Source: Ectobius pallidus (lineage: Eukaryota; Arthropoda; Insecta; Blattodea; Ectobiidae). Taken from it: a DNA stretch of 64,000 nt. The DNA lies in contig CAXKWD010000001.1 in the NCBI GenBank assembly GCA_964059195.1, positions 156,972,532 through 157,036,531 on the forward strand, given 5' to 3'. The position numbers and the translations under genes are program-made. This document shows, piece after piece, positions 23,635-36,700 of the stretch. The notes beneath the pieces are model-generated. The model was not told where the DNA came from, searched no databases, and worked only from the letters and a program-made list of their open reading frames with translations. Position 1 is the first letter of the stretch. Each line of letters begins with the position of its first letter.

Positions 23635-25240
23635 TTCTTCATGTAAAGTGGCAATTAAAAGATCAATCTTAGATCAATCTGTTGCCAATCTTAGTATCAT
23701 ATCTCTAAAAGGTACCAATGGCAGCTCCTGACTTCTAACCTTGGTGGTATACAGTTGGAGTAGAAATCCACACTGCTTATTTCTCTAGTTATTTCCTCCT
23801 GGCACACTTCTCACATGTACTGCAGTAACTCATTCTGAATAGTTTTAGAAGTTTCCTTGAAAACAGTGGCTTTTTCCCAATGGACCTTAAGGGCACTATT
23901 AATTAATGCTCAGAATATTCCTGGGTCACGGCCTTTTAATGCTAATTCCATGTTCATTCAATATGTATCTAGTGTTAGCTATTTCTTCAATCTGTTTCAT
24001 ATTGCATCGGTAAGCAATGGTGTTTTTCTTGTTTTGACTATTTGAAATAAGTTTAACTTAGGCAAAGATCATCAACCTAATCTTTTAATCTCAAACTTCT
24101 CTTGAATACCGCAATTAGACTCCCATGAGTCAAAGCAACAAAAAATAAATCATATAAAAAAAATATTTTTTTTTAAATACTTCACACTGTGAAAGGCTGA
24201 AAAAGTAAACTCACGACAGAATTCATGTTTAAATATATCACAATATACCTGTTTTCTAAAAACACGCATTACTAAACACATCACCACAAATGCACACAAC
24301 ACTTTACAACACTGAATAAGTAACAATATTTAGTTAGTAACTATTTTCAAATTTAAAATTTCAACATCACAATTTCACTGTAGAGAAGAACTTAAAACGA
24401 TAAGGTCGGGTTTGCTGGGCAAAACAACAATAGTTATAGGCCTATTACTTATGACGTTAAACAAATGAGAATTATCATGCAACAAACAACAAAAAGTAAC
24501 CACAGTCATATTGAACTTGAGATACTTTTTTAAAAATTAGTCCAAACTTACGACAATAGCACAATTTCCAAGTACCTTGAATGAGGTTGGCGAACCTGTC
24601 CGAAGAAATTCATTACAGAGAGGGAATCCGTTTTGTCACACCATGCATTGTGGAGGGAGAAGAGAGTATATGCACTACTATTGAAATTTCCCAAACTATA
24701 CCACTCCTCTATCCCACCAGTGCATCACAACCCCGAAGGAGCCCTGCACTCACAATCCTTGAGGTAGCAAGCTCATTCACATCATGCAGCTAACTATAGA
24801 AGACTCCAGCAGTCGATTGTAACCCCATTCCCTATAGAGCACGCATTACTAAAGTAACAATATTTATGGAATATAAACTGTTTACAATCTGAAATGAAAG
24901 TGTAATTTCATGAGGAAAATGCTTGTGGGCAGTGTAACTCTGCCACCATATGGAGTGGCTGCCCCTGCCAAATACCGTACAAAATGTTTTCATATGATTT
25001 TTCGATCTGGAACTAGGCTGTTTACAGACACTCACATGCAGACATACTACTGAAAATAGCATTTTTTAAATTCATGTTAAAAACTCAACTTTGAATTTCA
25101 GGGTCGAACACTATACTTTTACCTGTAGAACCTATGGTACGGGCAAAGGAAGTAAAAATTACGGGATGGAAAAATTTGATGGGAAATGTGCATCTGTCTA
25201 TATACAGACTTTAATTCCTACTTCATTCCACACTGAAATA
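23635..25240. other. Intergenic stretch without recognisable gene
   Basis: Short chance frames only; no motif recognised. One TAGGCCTA lies at 24437-24444. Confidence 0.4.
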
Positions 25241-25952
25241 CAGTGAGTCCCACGCAAGAGTTGGCCAATGATGCGGGTTCCTGCGGCGCGGCGGGCACAG
25301 CTCCAACTCCCGAGTGATTGGGTGAAATATGTATGCTAATAAAGTCGCGATCCTTGTAATGATTCAGGTTCTCACATTTACAAATAAAATTACAATGAAA
25401 ATAAACACGTACCTCATCACAAGAGATGTTGCAAATGTTCTCCTCTAGCATCCACACAATACTGGCACCTTTTTAGGAAATTCTCTTTCCCGCGCATAAG
25501 TTCAGCTTCCGAGACAGAGTTCATTTCTCTTGTGATAGGCCTATGTGATATTTTCTTTAAGTTCTTCTAACAGTATGTGAATATTATTTATGGGGAAACT
25601 TGAAAAATAAAGTGTATAGGTCAATTTCCCATATATTAGAAGAACTTAAAGACAATATCACAAGATAAATTAACTCTGTCTCGGAAGCTGAACTTATGTG
25701 CGTGAAAGAAAATTTCCTAAAAAGGTGCCAGTATTGTGTGGATGCAAGAAGAGAACATATCCAACATCTCTTGTGATGAGGTACGTGGTTATTTTCATTG
25801 TAATTTTAACTGTAAATGTGAGAACCTGAATCATTACACCGATCGCGGCATTTTTAGCGTAGATATTTCACCCGATCGCTCGGGAGTTGGAGCTGTGCCC
25901 GCCGTGCTGCAGGAACCCGCGTCATTGGCCAACTCTTGCGTGGGACTCACTG
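25241..25952. mobile_element. TA-flanked foldback element with arms of 330 and 317 bp
   Basis: The ends are CAGTGAGTCCCACGCAAGAG and its inverse, each preceded or followed by TA, as for Tc1/mariner insertions. Unlike a normal MITE the whole element is an inverted repeat: 25241-25570 pairs with 25636-25952 around a 65-base centre. The arms differ at many single positions. Their length difference of 13 is accounted for by one insertion in the left arm at about 25537. Both arms keep a matching open frame of about 75 codons (minus strand 25457-25218, plus strand 25736-25972) with the same CN.SCDEV and KCENLNHY words. This may be the remnant of coding sequence copied into both arms, or chance. Confidence 0.85.
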
Positions 25953-26264
25953 TAGATGACACTGGCTGCTAGTCTCAGGTTCTTGAAGAATACCACGGAC
26001 TAGACTTATGAGGGCAGAATGTTTTATTCTCTTCAACCACATATACAGAATATACTCCATTCAACAAACATATAATCACAACCATCATACATATAAAAAT
26101 CCCTTGTTTAAAACAAACTTCCCTTTATTTACACAACTGTTAGTCATATTAAAAACAAACTCAAACTTTATAAAGAATAGACATTCAATGCCAAGCTGCA
26201 CATTCTAATACTCGTTGGTGCTATTAACAGTTGCACAAGGAACGTTGTAATGGTAAGGCTGGTA

Positions 26265-27388
26265 CCACAGTATAAGTATTAATACAGTACAGAAACTAAG
26301 TCCGTTTTTCTGCCAGACGAGCATGCGCACGCATTTACTAGCGATCGTAGCGGCCATAAAGTAAGACTACAGAAACTACTCCGGGAAGTATGTAAATAAA
26401 TAGGAGTGTTGTATTTATTAGAACACGCGATATTTGAAAGGACCTTATTATTCTGCTGTAAATTTCAGTAATAATAAGACAAAATCCTGAATTGTATTTC
26501 TTCACTTTCTTGAAACATCCAGAAAGGTAAGAACGAAAATAAGTAATATTTATTGTAGGCCTACTGGCTTACTCGTGATTCTGGTGTGGTTATGTTTCAA
26601 GTTACTTTAATGTAATATTTTTATATTTTATTCTGTTGTAATGATTTCTGGTGTATAAAATAGGTCATTAATGGTCGACAAGAAAACCTAGTAACAAAAT
26701 ATGTAAAATATTTGAGTAAAAATTACCGTCAATGCTTGACACACGCCGAAAACAGACAGTTTATGAATTCCTATAAAAACTCGTTAATTAAAACTGCTGT
26801 ACCGACGGTGTCTTCAATTCCAAATGCTCCAGAATTTTTTGTTTTGTTTAATGAAGTCCATCCTGCAGTAATTGATGCTACATAGACCTACAATAAATTG
26901 AAGTCGTATATTGCCATATAAGGCAAAGAATCAAAATACACTTTCAACAATGACATGCAGGATGAACAACGTGACAGACCTATAATATAATTTACGTAAT
27001 TAATACGTAGGCTATTTAATATAATTTGAATTATAAATTATATTAAAGGGCAATGATTTTAAAGGAAAGTACTAGGCCTAGATACAGTCCTTAACAGTAG
27101 CCTATTTAGGTATTGTTTACCTCTTCTTAATTAGAATATAATACAGTATCTGTTTTATTATTTCTTAAATTTAAAATTAGGTTTGCATTAAATAAAAATT
27201 ATTCTGTATTTTTCTCTTTTAACATAACATATTTTGCGATGTGTTTACGTATTTTCCCAAGTCATTTGATATGATGAGAATGTAGTTTTACTTAATCTCC
27301 GCATGGAGCGCTAGTGTCATCCAGCCAACATGTTGTCATAGGACTTTTAACACACAGTTTCTTTACTGTATTAATACTTATACTGTGG
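26265..27388. mobile_element. Unclassified TIR element, 1.12 kb, with 5-bp target duplication
   Basis: The left end is CCACAGTATAAGTATTAATA and the right end is its inverse; the match extends through ACAGTA.AGAAACT with one mismatch. TGGTA lies outside both ends (26260-26264 and 27389-27393). The interior is AT-rich with no intact transposase frame. A 5-bp duplication and CACAGT-like ends recall Transib-type elements, but I cannot settle the class. Confidence 0.75.
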
Positions 27389-27624
27389 TGGTACCTTCAT
27401 TAGAGTTATAAGAGAACAGATTTATTATGCCTTGTATTCTTTCCATACCTTTTACTCCTTTGACTGGCCAGACCTATTCTTCAAATATGAAATGAGCATT
27501 TCAATGTATGGCCTTCTTTCAACAATTAACATAGCATATCATTATAAATACATATTTATTTTGAGTTAATTATAGTCATAATAGATTGAGAGAGATAATT
27601 TGATGCAACAATGTACATCCTTTT

Positions 27625-27638
27625 GGGGGGGGGGGGGG
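27625..27638. repeat. G14 homopolymer
   Basis: Fourteen consecutive G. Confidence 0.9.
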
Positions 27639-27679
27639 TGTGATAGAAACAAATGAATAATTTCCCCATGGCCATTAAT

Positions 27680-27866
27680 TAATTATGGTTTCGTAGACTG
27701 GAGCCTTTACTTCTCAATCAAGTAGCTACTCAGTCTGAATCATGAGGCTGAGTGCACCCCGTTCTAGACCTCCCTATCTCAGAAAAATCCAAGGTACCAG
27801 GGATCGAACCTGGGCCTGTGGATCCGATATCAGTGATGCTAACCATGATACAAGTGGTCATGTAAT
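27680..27866 (-). mobile_element. tRNA-derived SINE (family C)
   Basis: On the minus strand the head reads ATGGTTAGCATCACTGATAT and then CAGGTTCGATCCCTGG (B box, plus-strand 27797-27812). A body with CTGAGATAGGGAGGTCTAG follows. The short peptide frame through it is not a gene. Confidence 0.65.
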
Positions 27867-30658
27867 TAACACAACTACACTTAATTATTTACATCCATCC
27901 CTTGATATACAGAGTGATTTATAAGTACATGTACAACACTGTACATGTAATGTAGAGATAAAAATAAGACTAAAATGCTAATTAAGTATTTTTCTGACAT
28001 CGCTTTATTTCAGAGCTATGCAGCACAATAGACAGTGTAAGAGCAACATCAACAATATTAATTTCTCCCACAGTTAAAAACACAAATCTATTTAACGCGA
28101 ACTATGTACACTAAATGCATTCCTCACAGAGATCACACCAGGACAGTGCATACAAAGCATGTTCAAAGTGATTTTCATGAAAGTTAAGGAAGAGATTTGC
28201 TTGTCATTGTACTGATCTCAGCTCTGTTCAACTCATTCTGAAAAGTTTCTCAGCAATTTTGGATCTGCTATTGAATTTCTGAATTTCAGTGGCATAAACT
28301 AGCAACTCCAAATGACTCCTATGATAGAAGTCCAGGGGGTTTTGGTTCAGTGCTCTGAACGGACAAGCAATTGATCCAGAACAATCTATCCATTTATTTG
28401 AATACACAACATTGAAGTAGGCTCTTGCCTTCTGACTGAAATCTACTTAAAATATGTACTGTTAGTTAGAACTACGACAGCACCATGCAAGTAAAAATAG
28501 GCCTATCTATGTAAATTAATGTTTAACAGCAACAACGTTCTGTGGATTCATGAATACAGATCTATATATGGAATGTTACTATAAAATAACAGTGGGCACC
28601 CAGTCACAAAATCACTAAATTAGTGTGATAATTCTGTGAGGTCGACAACTAATGATAACTATACGAGAGAGATTCCATTGGTGCTGTGAATCAAACTCTG
28701 GCTAGCTCAGCTGGTAGAGCAAAAGCGCGGAAAGCTGAAGGTCATAGGTTAAAGTCCTGGTGTAGGGGAAATTTTTCTCTTTAAATATTCTGATGTAATC
28801 TTCAACAGAAACAATATTCAGTGAAATCATGAATACATATCTACTTATGTAAACTAAACAAAGACCTCTTTGGTTGAAATCAAATAGTGAGGGTATAAGA
28901 ATAATAAATACGTATTGCAATCCTATGTAGATGAATTTGATGCATCTGAAGGCTTTACTGCCTTTCTTTTATATCTAGCAAGATAGGACATTATGCAAAG
29001 TAACTCCAAAAGGAAGCATTTGTGGGAAAATTATAGTCTTATTTTCTTGGTATTATGAAGTTTGTGCAGGTACTTATGAATCACCATGCATTTATAATTA
29101 CAATTTTTTAAAAAATTTAAAACAATTATACGATGTACAGAAAAAATACATCCAGTTATTGGGTGTAAAACACTAAGACTTAATAAAAAAAACTTTTATT
29201 TTCTTGAAGGTTTTCATGCACCTGGCTCAAAGGTTCCCAAACTTTTGGTGACTCAATCATCCAGGGCATTCCCAGAAGGCAAGCCCAAACATTAATAACT
29301 ATTGCAAAATCTTTGTTTGAAAGCTCTTTTGTCAAATCTGAAGTTGAATTTTGAGAATTAATTTCTCCCTCTTAGATTTTTATTTGAGATTGCCAATGAA
29401 GATAATTTTGAACTTTTATTTTATACTCATGTTTGTTTTAATTGTAGCATGAACAGAAAAGGTGGATTCGCACAAATCTGTTCATGGTAAAGAACTAGAC
29501 ATTCAGTACTCTTTGCAATAACAATGATTAAATCTTCTGCAGTAATTAGCCAAAACTCAGTCAAAGTAGGTGTTTTAAATTTCCTTTTATGGAGATTCGC
29601 CTCCAGATATTTCCCCGTTTTTCAAAGTTATTCTTTATGAAGATTTAATGTTAAATAAAAATGAATATCAAATTGAACCAACAATTGCATATTGTTAAAC
29701 TGCAATTATAATGAGTTGAGTAGTAATAATTAAAAGTGAGAACAAATAAATGTCCATCCTTTAATAAATTCCTATAAATCAATAAGAATCATGACCTAAT
29801 GGCTGCACACTTTGATCCAAAGTTAGTAGGGTCTTTCTTAGCTTCACTTTTAACTTCTCAACTTATCCTCCTAGACAAGACAATACAAAACATCCTATCA
29901 TGACAAGTAAGATTCTAAACGGAAGACTTTCTGCACATTTACACCAGCCAGTCTGTTCAAAATAAGCAATATATAAAGAGCTAAATTTGAAAAAAGATAT
30001 AAAATCAAACAACTGCTGAATAATAATGCTCAAACATGTCTGAGGGTACAGAATTAATCTGAAGTTATACAATATAATAAGTTCAATAATTCGATGGAAT
30101 AAGAGCAAATACAAATAGTCATAATGAGAAGGATATTCCACCTAGAACTCTTCAGAATTCTTGTGTCTTTTCGCTCTCTTCTTCTAAATTATATAACAAT
30201 ATGTAATTGTTTCATATTATCAACAAGACACAACCTATTCATGTTCTGTGGGAAACAGCACTTTCTCGTGAGATTAGGCACTGTAATAATATTGATGATA
30301 CCATAACTTCACAGGAAAGGATGGAGAGTATGTAGGTAACATAAACATGTGAACTCCAGCAACAGCTGGGAGCTTGATCTACTGACTGCACAGCACCCTA
30401 TGTTTTCTGGATGATCATCCACCTCTGTCAATGCAATTGGATATGAGGCCAGCATTCAATTAACTGGTCTTGACCTTCCATGACTGAAGATACACATATT
30501 ATTTTAAATTCCTTTAATAAATACCAGTTGCTGACCAACCACTAAACTCCAAATGCCTTGTAACATTAATGTGAATCTCGGGAGTTAAGTGCTACAAGTT
30601 AATCATTTAAGGAGGTTATTTAGAATGGGCCAAAATTTGTGATTGGATAATGTTAATA
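27867..30658. other. Intergenic stretch without recognisable gene
   Basis: Apart from the tRNA-like segment at 28696 and a TAGGCCTA at 28498-28505, I see no structure or coding pattern. Confidence 0.4.
28696..28768 (+). repeat. tRNA-Lys-like head of a SINE or tRNA pseudogene
   Basis: CTGGCTAGCTCAGCTGGTAG gives a near-consensus A box and GGTTAAAGTCCTGG a decayed B box (T to A at a conserved T). Spacing and the GGCTAGCTCAG start resemble tRNA-Lys. The anticodon stem does not pair well, so it is not a working tRNA gene. Confidence 0.65.
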
Positions 30659-31501
30659 CAGTCAAACCTGCCTAAAGTGGTCACCAGTTGTTAATCTGAA
30701 AAATAGTCGTTAGTACAAGTGAGCACTAAATTAAGTTTATCAAATTTTCAAAATCGGTGAAGAGGTCTGTTTCATCTATGATTAGATGCAGCAGGACCAA
30801 CAGAATATTATTAAAAGTAACAAACATACTTATTCACTGACTGATTAACAGTTTATTTAATTTATGTACGGCACAATAAACAAAATGAACATACTGTACA
30901 TAATACTGTATTTACTTCACCTCGTTATGTCTATATGAACAGAGGAATAATATTATTATGCAGCAGGTCACTTGAAATTACAGTACTGTACTGCAGACAG
31001 ATATTTTTGCAAGTTTACTTTATCCTAAAAAAATCTTTCAGTGTGGTTTGTTTCCACATCTCTTTTTAACGGCACATGTTGCAAAGGATTCCAGAAGTTT
31101 ATTCAGATGCGAGACACTATTCTCCCCATACTTTTCATCAAAGACGTAACACCATGGCTGTAAGTACAGACAGCTGCAATACCCTTCTTTAGAGATAACA
31201 ATGGTTTACAGTCATCAAATTGCTGAATTGCACTTGTGTTAACAGACTTTTGACTTCCAGAAATCATTGGCAAGCCTTTGTGATGGTTTTAGGGATGAAA
31301 AAAATATTTGTAGTGGTTATGGTCATTTAATACAAGTAAATTTTTTGAAATTTCTGTGGCTGCTGACCATGGTGTGAGGTGCTCGTTAAAGGGAGGGCAT
31401 ATTGACACAGGCTTTATGGGAAAATTAATCATTTCCACAGGAAAATGGTTGTTACTGAGATGACCGCTAACTGACGATAGCCATTTAAGTAGGTTTGACT
31501 G
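30659..31501. mobile_element. TA-flanked TIR element, pogo/Tigger-like ends (843 bp)
   Basis: CAGTCAAACCTGCCTAAAGTG at the left is mirrored by CAGTCAAACCTACTTAAATG at the right, and TA flanks both. Such ends fit the pogo/Tigger branch of Tc1/mariner. The interior carries no intact transposase. Confidence 0.8.
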
Positions 31502-33236
31502 TATTGAAATAACAACAGAAAGTGAAAACTAATTCAAACTATTTCTAGGCTGAAAGGGATGTTTTCCCCCCTTCATTTACTGTTTATAATATTGGTTTGT
31601 CACTTTTCCAATGGAGCGAGGGCATTGTTAAGTTTCAATTGCAAGCCAGATTTTTTTCCCGGCATGAAGGTTTATTAGGTGATCCTTGTCTATGAGAAAC
31701 ATTGTTGTAAGCAATGGCAGATACAAGAAAATATACAATGGAGGAATATCTCATCGATATTGTGTGGGTTCATGAATAACAACAAACTGGCAAAACATAT
31801 GAAGAAATCGGAGAAAACAATCTGAAATGACTCAGGCAGGCAAGCCTTCAGACATGGCGACACATTCAACTGTGTATGAAAAATGAAAAGTTAAGACATT
31901 TAACAATGTCGCCCATGGACCCTGGTAATTTTTTTTTTCTTTTTGCATAATTCCATCTCTTATTATTGGCAAGTTGAATAAGCCACGTTTTGACATCACT
32001 TGTGGCATTTTATTATTTCACAAACTAATAACTTATATAAAATATCCAATCATGTATTTCAAGTGGTAAATTTGCACAGTCCCTAAGGAAAGAGATGCCT
32101 AATGCAGCATCAGGAACATTTGTTTTCGAGACAATTTGCCTGTCTGTGTGTGCCTCAAAAAAGAACACTTTACATCAAACATGTGTGCTAAGGGCCTATA
32201 TGTGAATTAATGAAGTGCTTTGCTCACATTACCATCCTGGAACCACATACCAACAACTTTTCTTTATTATCATCAGAATAGTCTGGATGAACTCAGCTAT
32301 CCCTGAAAAATTCTGAAGACTCTAAGATAAAATAGAGGAAAACTTAAAACTTTCTAAAACAAGGCTACGATATTTTTTGCGAGCATACCAGTTGAATGCC
32401 TAAGCTGAAATCACCAACTCAATCAGCCCAGCTAAGCCAGAACTAGCCATAGAAACCAGGATGCAAGTTTACTGAGCATTCCTAGGAGAATGCAGATAGG
32501 CTAGCTAACCCCACCGTCTTTATACTGAAAACAGTGGTCAAGTGGTGCATGGGAGACTCGTGTGATGCATTTAATTCCAACTATTATTTTCAACTACTGT
32601 TACAATGTAATGATAATTTATTGTCAAATACAGCACAATCCCGATTAATTATCCATGGGTGGTTTGCAGGCTATTCAATTTGCTGATTATCCATGGAAGC
32701 TCCCGCAATTAATTTTTAATTTCCGCACTTTATTTAGTAATACTGTACACAGATAATGTTACATAACTTCCAGAGAAGCCAAGTAACATTCTCTACACAC
32801 AATATGGTGACTTGACGTGCAGAAAATTCGAAACTAAATGTGGAAAATTAAAAATCTCGCACCCGATTATATCTGTATTCTGCTTGCAAAACGTTAAAGT
32901 TTAGATATTATGTAATATTACTGTTAACAAATACTCAAGAGTATATCGAGCATTATGACAAATTTAGTAGCACTTACAAACTATAAAAATCACATTAGAT
33001 TATATGTGTAGCCCAAAATAGCATTGCCTGAAGCTAGAATAATAATAATTCTGATATTCGAAATATCCGTGTATTTTGGTTATTCGTGCATGTCACAGTC
33101 TCAATTAACTTAGATAATTGAGTTTGCTATCATAGAAAGAAATTAAAAATATATCAATTAGGATTTGATATTAAATAGACCTAACTTTTCATGAGCTCTC
33201 AGTTTATCCAAATATTATCATCTCACTTCGCCACTG
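31502..33236. other. Intergenic stretch downstream of PEX7
   Basis: No gene recognised. The stretch from about 32634 (CAGCACAATCCCGATTAATT) to about 33100 may be a decayed pogo-like element, since a related NTTATCCRTGG word recurs, but I could not define both ends. Confidence 0.4.
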
Positions 33237-33242
33237 TTTATT
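33237..33242 (-). terminator. Candidate polyadenylation signal of PEX7
   Basis: AATAAA on the minus strand about 290 bases past the stop codon, the first exact hexamer I find there. Use in vivo is inference. Confidence 0.35.
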
Positions 33243-33527
33243 ATTAAGGAGTTACGGAAAGTGTTTCCTTTCCATATTAGCATTACAGAATTAATGTTAT
33301 TTCTAAAATTATTCTGAATACATATAACTCCACCACCTTCTACAAAACAGAAAATCTAACTACTGTCTAAGTTTGAACATGACTGGTGACTGAAAACATG
33401 ATAAAAAATAAAATTACTTGAAAATACTTAAAAAAGAAACAAACAAATTACCAGCAACTTGGTGTAAATTCAACATGTGACTACGAAATAAAGTGGTTTT
33501 GTTTTGTCTTGCCTGTTCATTGCTAAA

Positions 33528-33720
33528 TCACTTGATAGGAGGAACTAACGGTGATGAGAGAGACATCAGAGAGCGAGGTGAGAACACATGTACAAGAGAA
33601 TCCCATCCACAGTCTGCTATCTGCCCAGGTATGTGGTTATTGAAGTCCAGTCCATACACAAATTCTGAGTGGTGTTTAACAGTTTCCAGCGGATCTGTAG
33701 AACTTTTGAAGTCCCATATC
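33528..33720 (-). CDS. PEX7: PEX7 coding exon 7 with stop (residues 262-325)
   Basis: Acceptor TTTCTTATAG|GATATGG, phase 2; TGA at 33530-33528. It encodes RIWDF, the [11 protein letters not shown] blade and a short C-terminal tail ([12 protein letters not shown]). Confidence 0.93.
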
Positions 33721-36700
33721 CTATAAGAAATGAACACGATAACATCTATATGAATTTTTAGCAATTACCATAATGTAAAACCTATGTTCATAAAGATTTT
33801 AATCTAAGAATAAGTTAGTTGAAAAATAAGAAAAAAGAACATGATTCTGAAAAGAGATAACTTAAGACAATTTCAATTTCAATAAAATCAGGTAAACTGA
33901 TGTAAAAAAGTGCCAGTATGTTTTTGTTTAATCAGTTATGACTGCAATTATGATATGCAGAATATGTTTTTTTTTAATTGATTTCCAAGTTAAGCTCCAG
34001 AGTTATTCATTAAGCAGGGCTTACGGAAGAAGAAAGGTCTACCATCTCGGCCACCTGGGTCATTTTAACGGTCTAGTTGGATAAGCGCATGTAAAACAGT
34101 CGTGTTTTTTGTCATAACTACCTGTATTTTAATTTCCAAGGTCTTATAAGATCATAGTAAAACAATAGGCTATGTTGTCAAGATAACTGATTTTCATTTT
34201 TTTTATAAATTCTTTCGAATACGTATATTGCCATAAAATAGGCACTAAATTGAGCATTACTCCGAAACAGATCAACCGATTTTATCCATTAGGAATAGAC
34301 GTCTTCCCATGGACATTGTAAATGTGTATACCAAGCTTCATAAAAATCCGGTAAAGCGTATTTGAGTTACCGCGTCTTTAAAATATACACTAAATTGGGT
34401 TTTACTCCGGTACCAGTCAACAGATTAGGTTCAAATTAAATAGGGCACTTCTCATGGACGTCATAAATGGGTATACCAAGTTTCATGAAAATCCGTTACA
34501 GCGTATTTGAGTGATGGCGCCTTTCTCATAGAAAGGCGCCATAATCTATTAAAATAGGCACTAAATTGGGCATTACTCCGGTACCGGTGAACCGATTTGG
34601 TTCAATATGAATAGGGTTCTTCCCATCGACATTATGAATGTTTATACCAAGTTTCATGAAAATCCGAAAAAGCGTACTTGAGTTATGGTGCGTACAGACG
34701 CACGGACAGACAGACAGATGGACAGACATTTTTTCGTCCCCCACACAATCTCATAAAGTACCATACTGGCACTTAATAATAATGGAGCTTTAATTCTTAT
34801 CCATTGGTATAGGAGAAGAAAATTAGTTTTTAGAAAGTATGCAAAAAATTGGTTTTCCTTTGTTAATTTGGTCAAAACTAAAACAGAAATCTTGGATCAT
34901 GTTTCTTCTTTGCGTGTATTACCCTTATTTGTAAAATCACACTAGGCTGAACACAAAAATACTATTAAAAAATACTCTTGATAAATTGCACAGAAATCAG
35001 ATAACCTTATAATGTTTAATTTTGATCTCATTATTTCCCATACCTCTATTAGTTTTACACTTTGATGTACAGTGCATTAGGAAAGTCACTGTGCACTTAG
35101 GCTAAGGAATACGCTGGAAGTTCGAACTCAGATGTCGCACACAGCTGACAACACTATGTGACTTATGGAAGCATATCACAAACATAACTGCGTGTTATCG
35201 TCAAAAAAGAGGGAATACACAAAATTAAGAGGGTTCAGGGTGTATATCCACATGTGGACAACATTTCCAACATAAGTTGTAAATGCACAGCAACTTTCCA
35301 AATGCAATGTATAATACCTACCTGGTGGTAAAATCATAAGACACCGAAGCCAGAACAGAGAGGTGATGAGGGGAGAAGCGTACTCTACGAACCGCATATT
35401 CACAGCCCTGCAAGGCAGAACACATCTTGTTTTTAAATCACATATTTCTTCAATTTATTAGACTATTAGTTCGAAATTAGCATCATCTTCTCATGCAAAG
35501 AATATAAGACAAAATAACCTTTTGTTCAAACATTGGACCAGTCATATTGCGCACATCCCAGCCACGTATCAGTCCATCTGAGCCACCTGTAGCTAAAATG
35601 TTTTGGTCATACTTGCACCAGTCACAGCTTAAAACTTCAGCATCATGTGCTCGGATTGACAAGCTTGGTTGCTGTGGCATGAGACTGTTCCAAATTTTCA
35701 ATGTTCCATCTCCTGTGAATAGAAAATAAAAAATATTTTGATAAACACTGAATGGAATTTGATGAGTCTACAAGTAATGTAATAGACACACTTATTTTTT
35801 TCACATTCTTATAACAAAAGCTAGGGTGCATCCTTTATGTGAGGAAAAGAATAGTAAAAGAAAAATGTATTAAAACATGCGCCAACTAACGATAGATAGC
35901 ATACGTATCAATATAGCGGCCATGACTAATTTATATATTGGTTGTATTGCACATATGATGGTCAATAGTAGGCAGTTGCATAAACAGATGATAAACACTT
36001 ATGCACATTACACTCAGACACTGTAAATTCTCATCCAGCAGCTCTGTTACCGTGTTCTTCTGCAAATTTGATAACTTTCATCCTAAAACTTGCTGTATAA
36101 CTTGAATATTTCGGTCGGTTCTGATCCACTGTCCAAACACAAGTTATCAACCCAACTGTCTACCGTAGATGTCTTAAGAAAACTGCGATATTAATTGACA
36201 ATCGTTGAGTATATCGGTATTTTGAGCATTAATAAGAACCAATCACAATTACTATTTCCATGCATTGTTGTTTAAAAACTTGAATTTAAAGATAGCAGGC
36301 CATCCAATATTACAACTTCAGATATTAACGATTTCCTGTTAAAAATGAGATGTGACTGTTATGCAGGGAATTTTTATTTTTTAATGTGAAAAGATGGGGT
36401 GTGTCCATTATGTAGGGGTGTTCATTATGCGAGTAAATATGGTAGTTCCAATCACACAATCATCTGGTCACTATTTTCAACTCACCAGAGACAGAAGCGA
36501 AGCAAGCTGGAACATGAGGAGACCACATGGCACTGTAAACAAGTTGCGAGTGTCCTAAAAATGTGTTCAGTGAGTTAGGCCGGTTTGGATCCCACTGCAA
36601 AGAAAGTTTTTCTTCATGATTATATGAATAATATAAGGTTCAAACAACTACAAAAAGAAAAATCTATTTTCTACTTTCTATTTAGTTCCCATGTTTATTT

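Noticed and set aside
28696..28768. Functional tRNA-Lys gene
   Set aside because: The A box is good, but the B box has a change at a conserved T and the anticodon and acceptor stems do not pair. Better explained as a SINE head or pseudogene.
32634..33100. Complete pogo-like element
   Set aside because: Only one end resembles such an element; the other end and the duplication could not be found.
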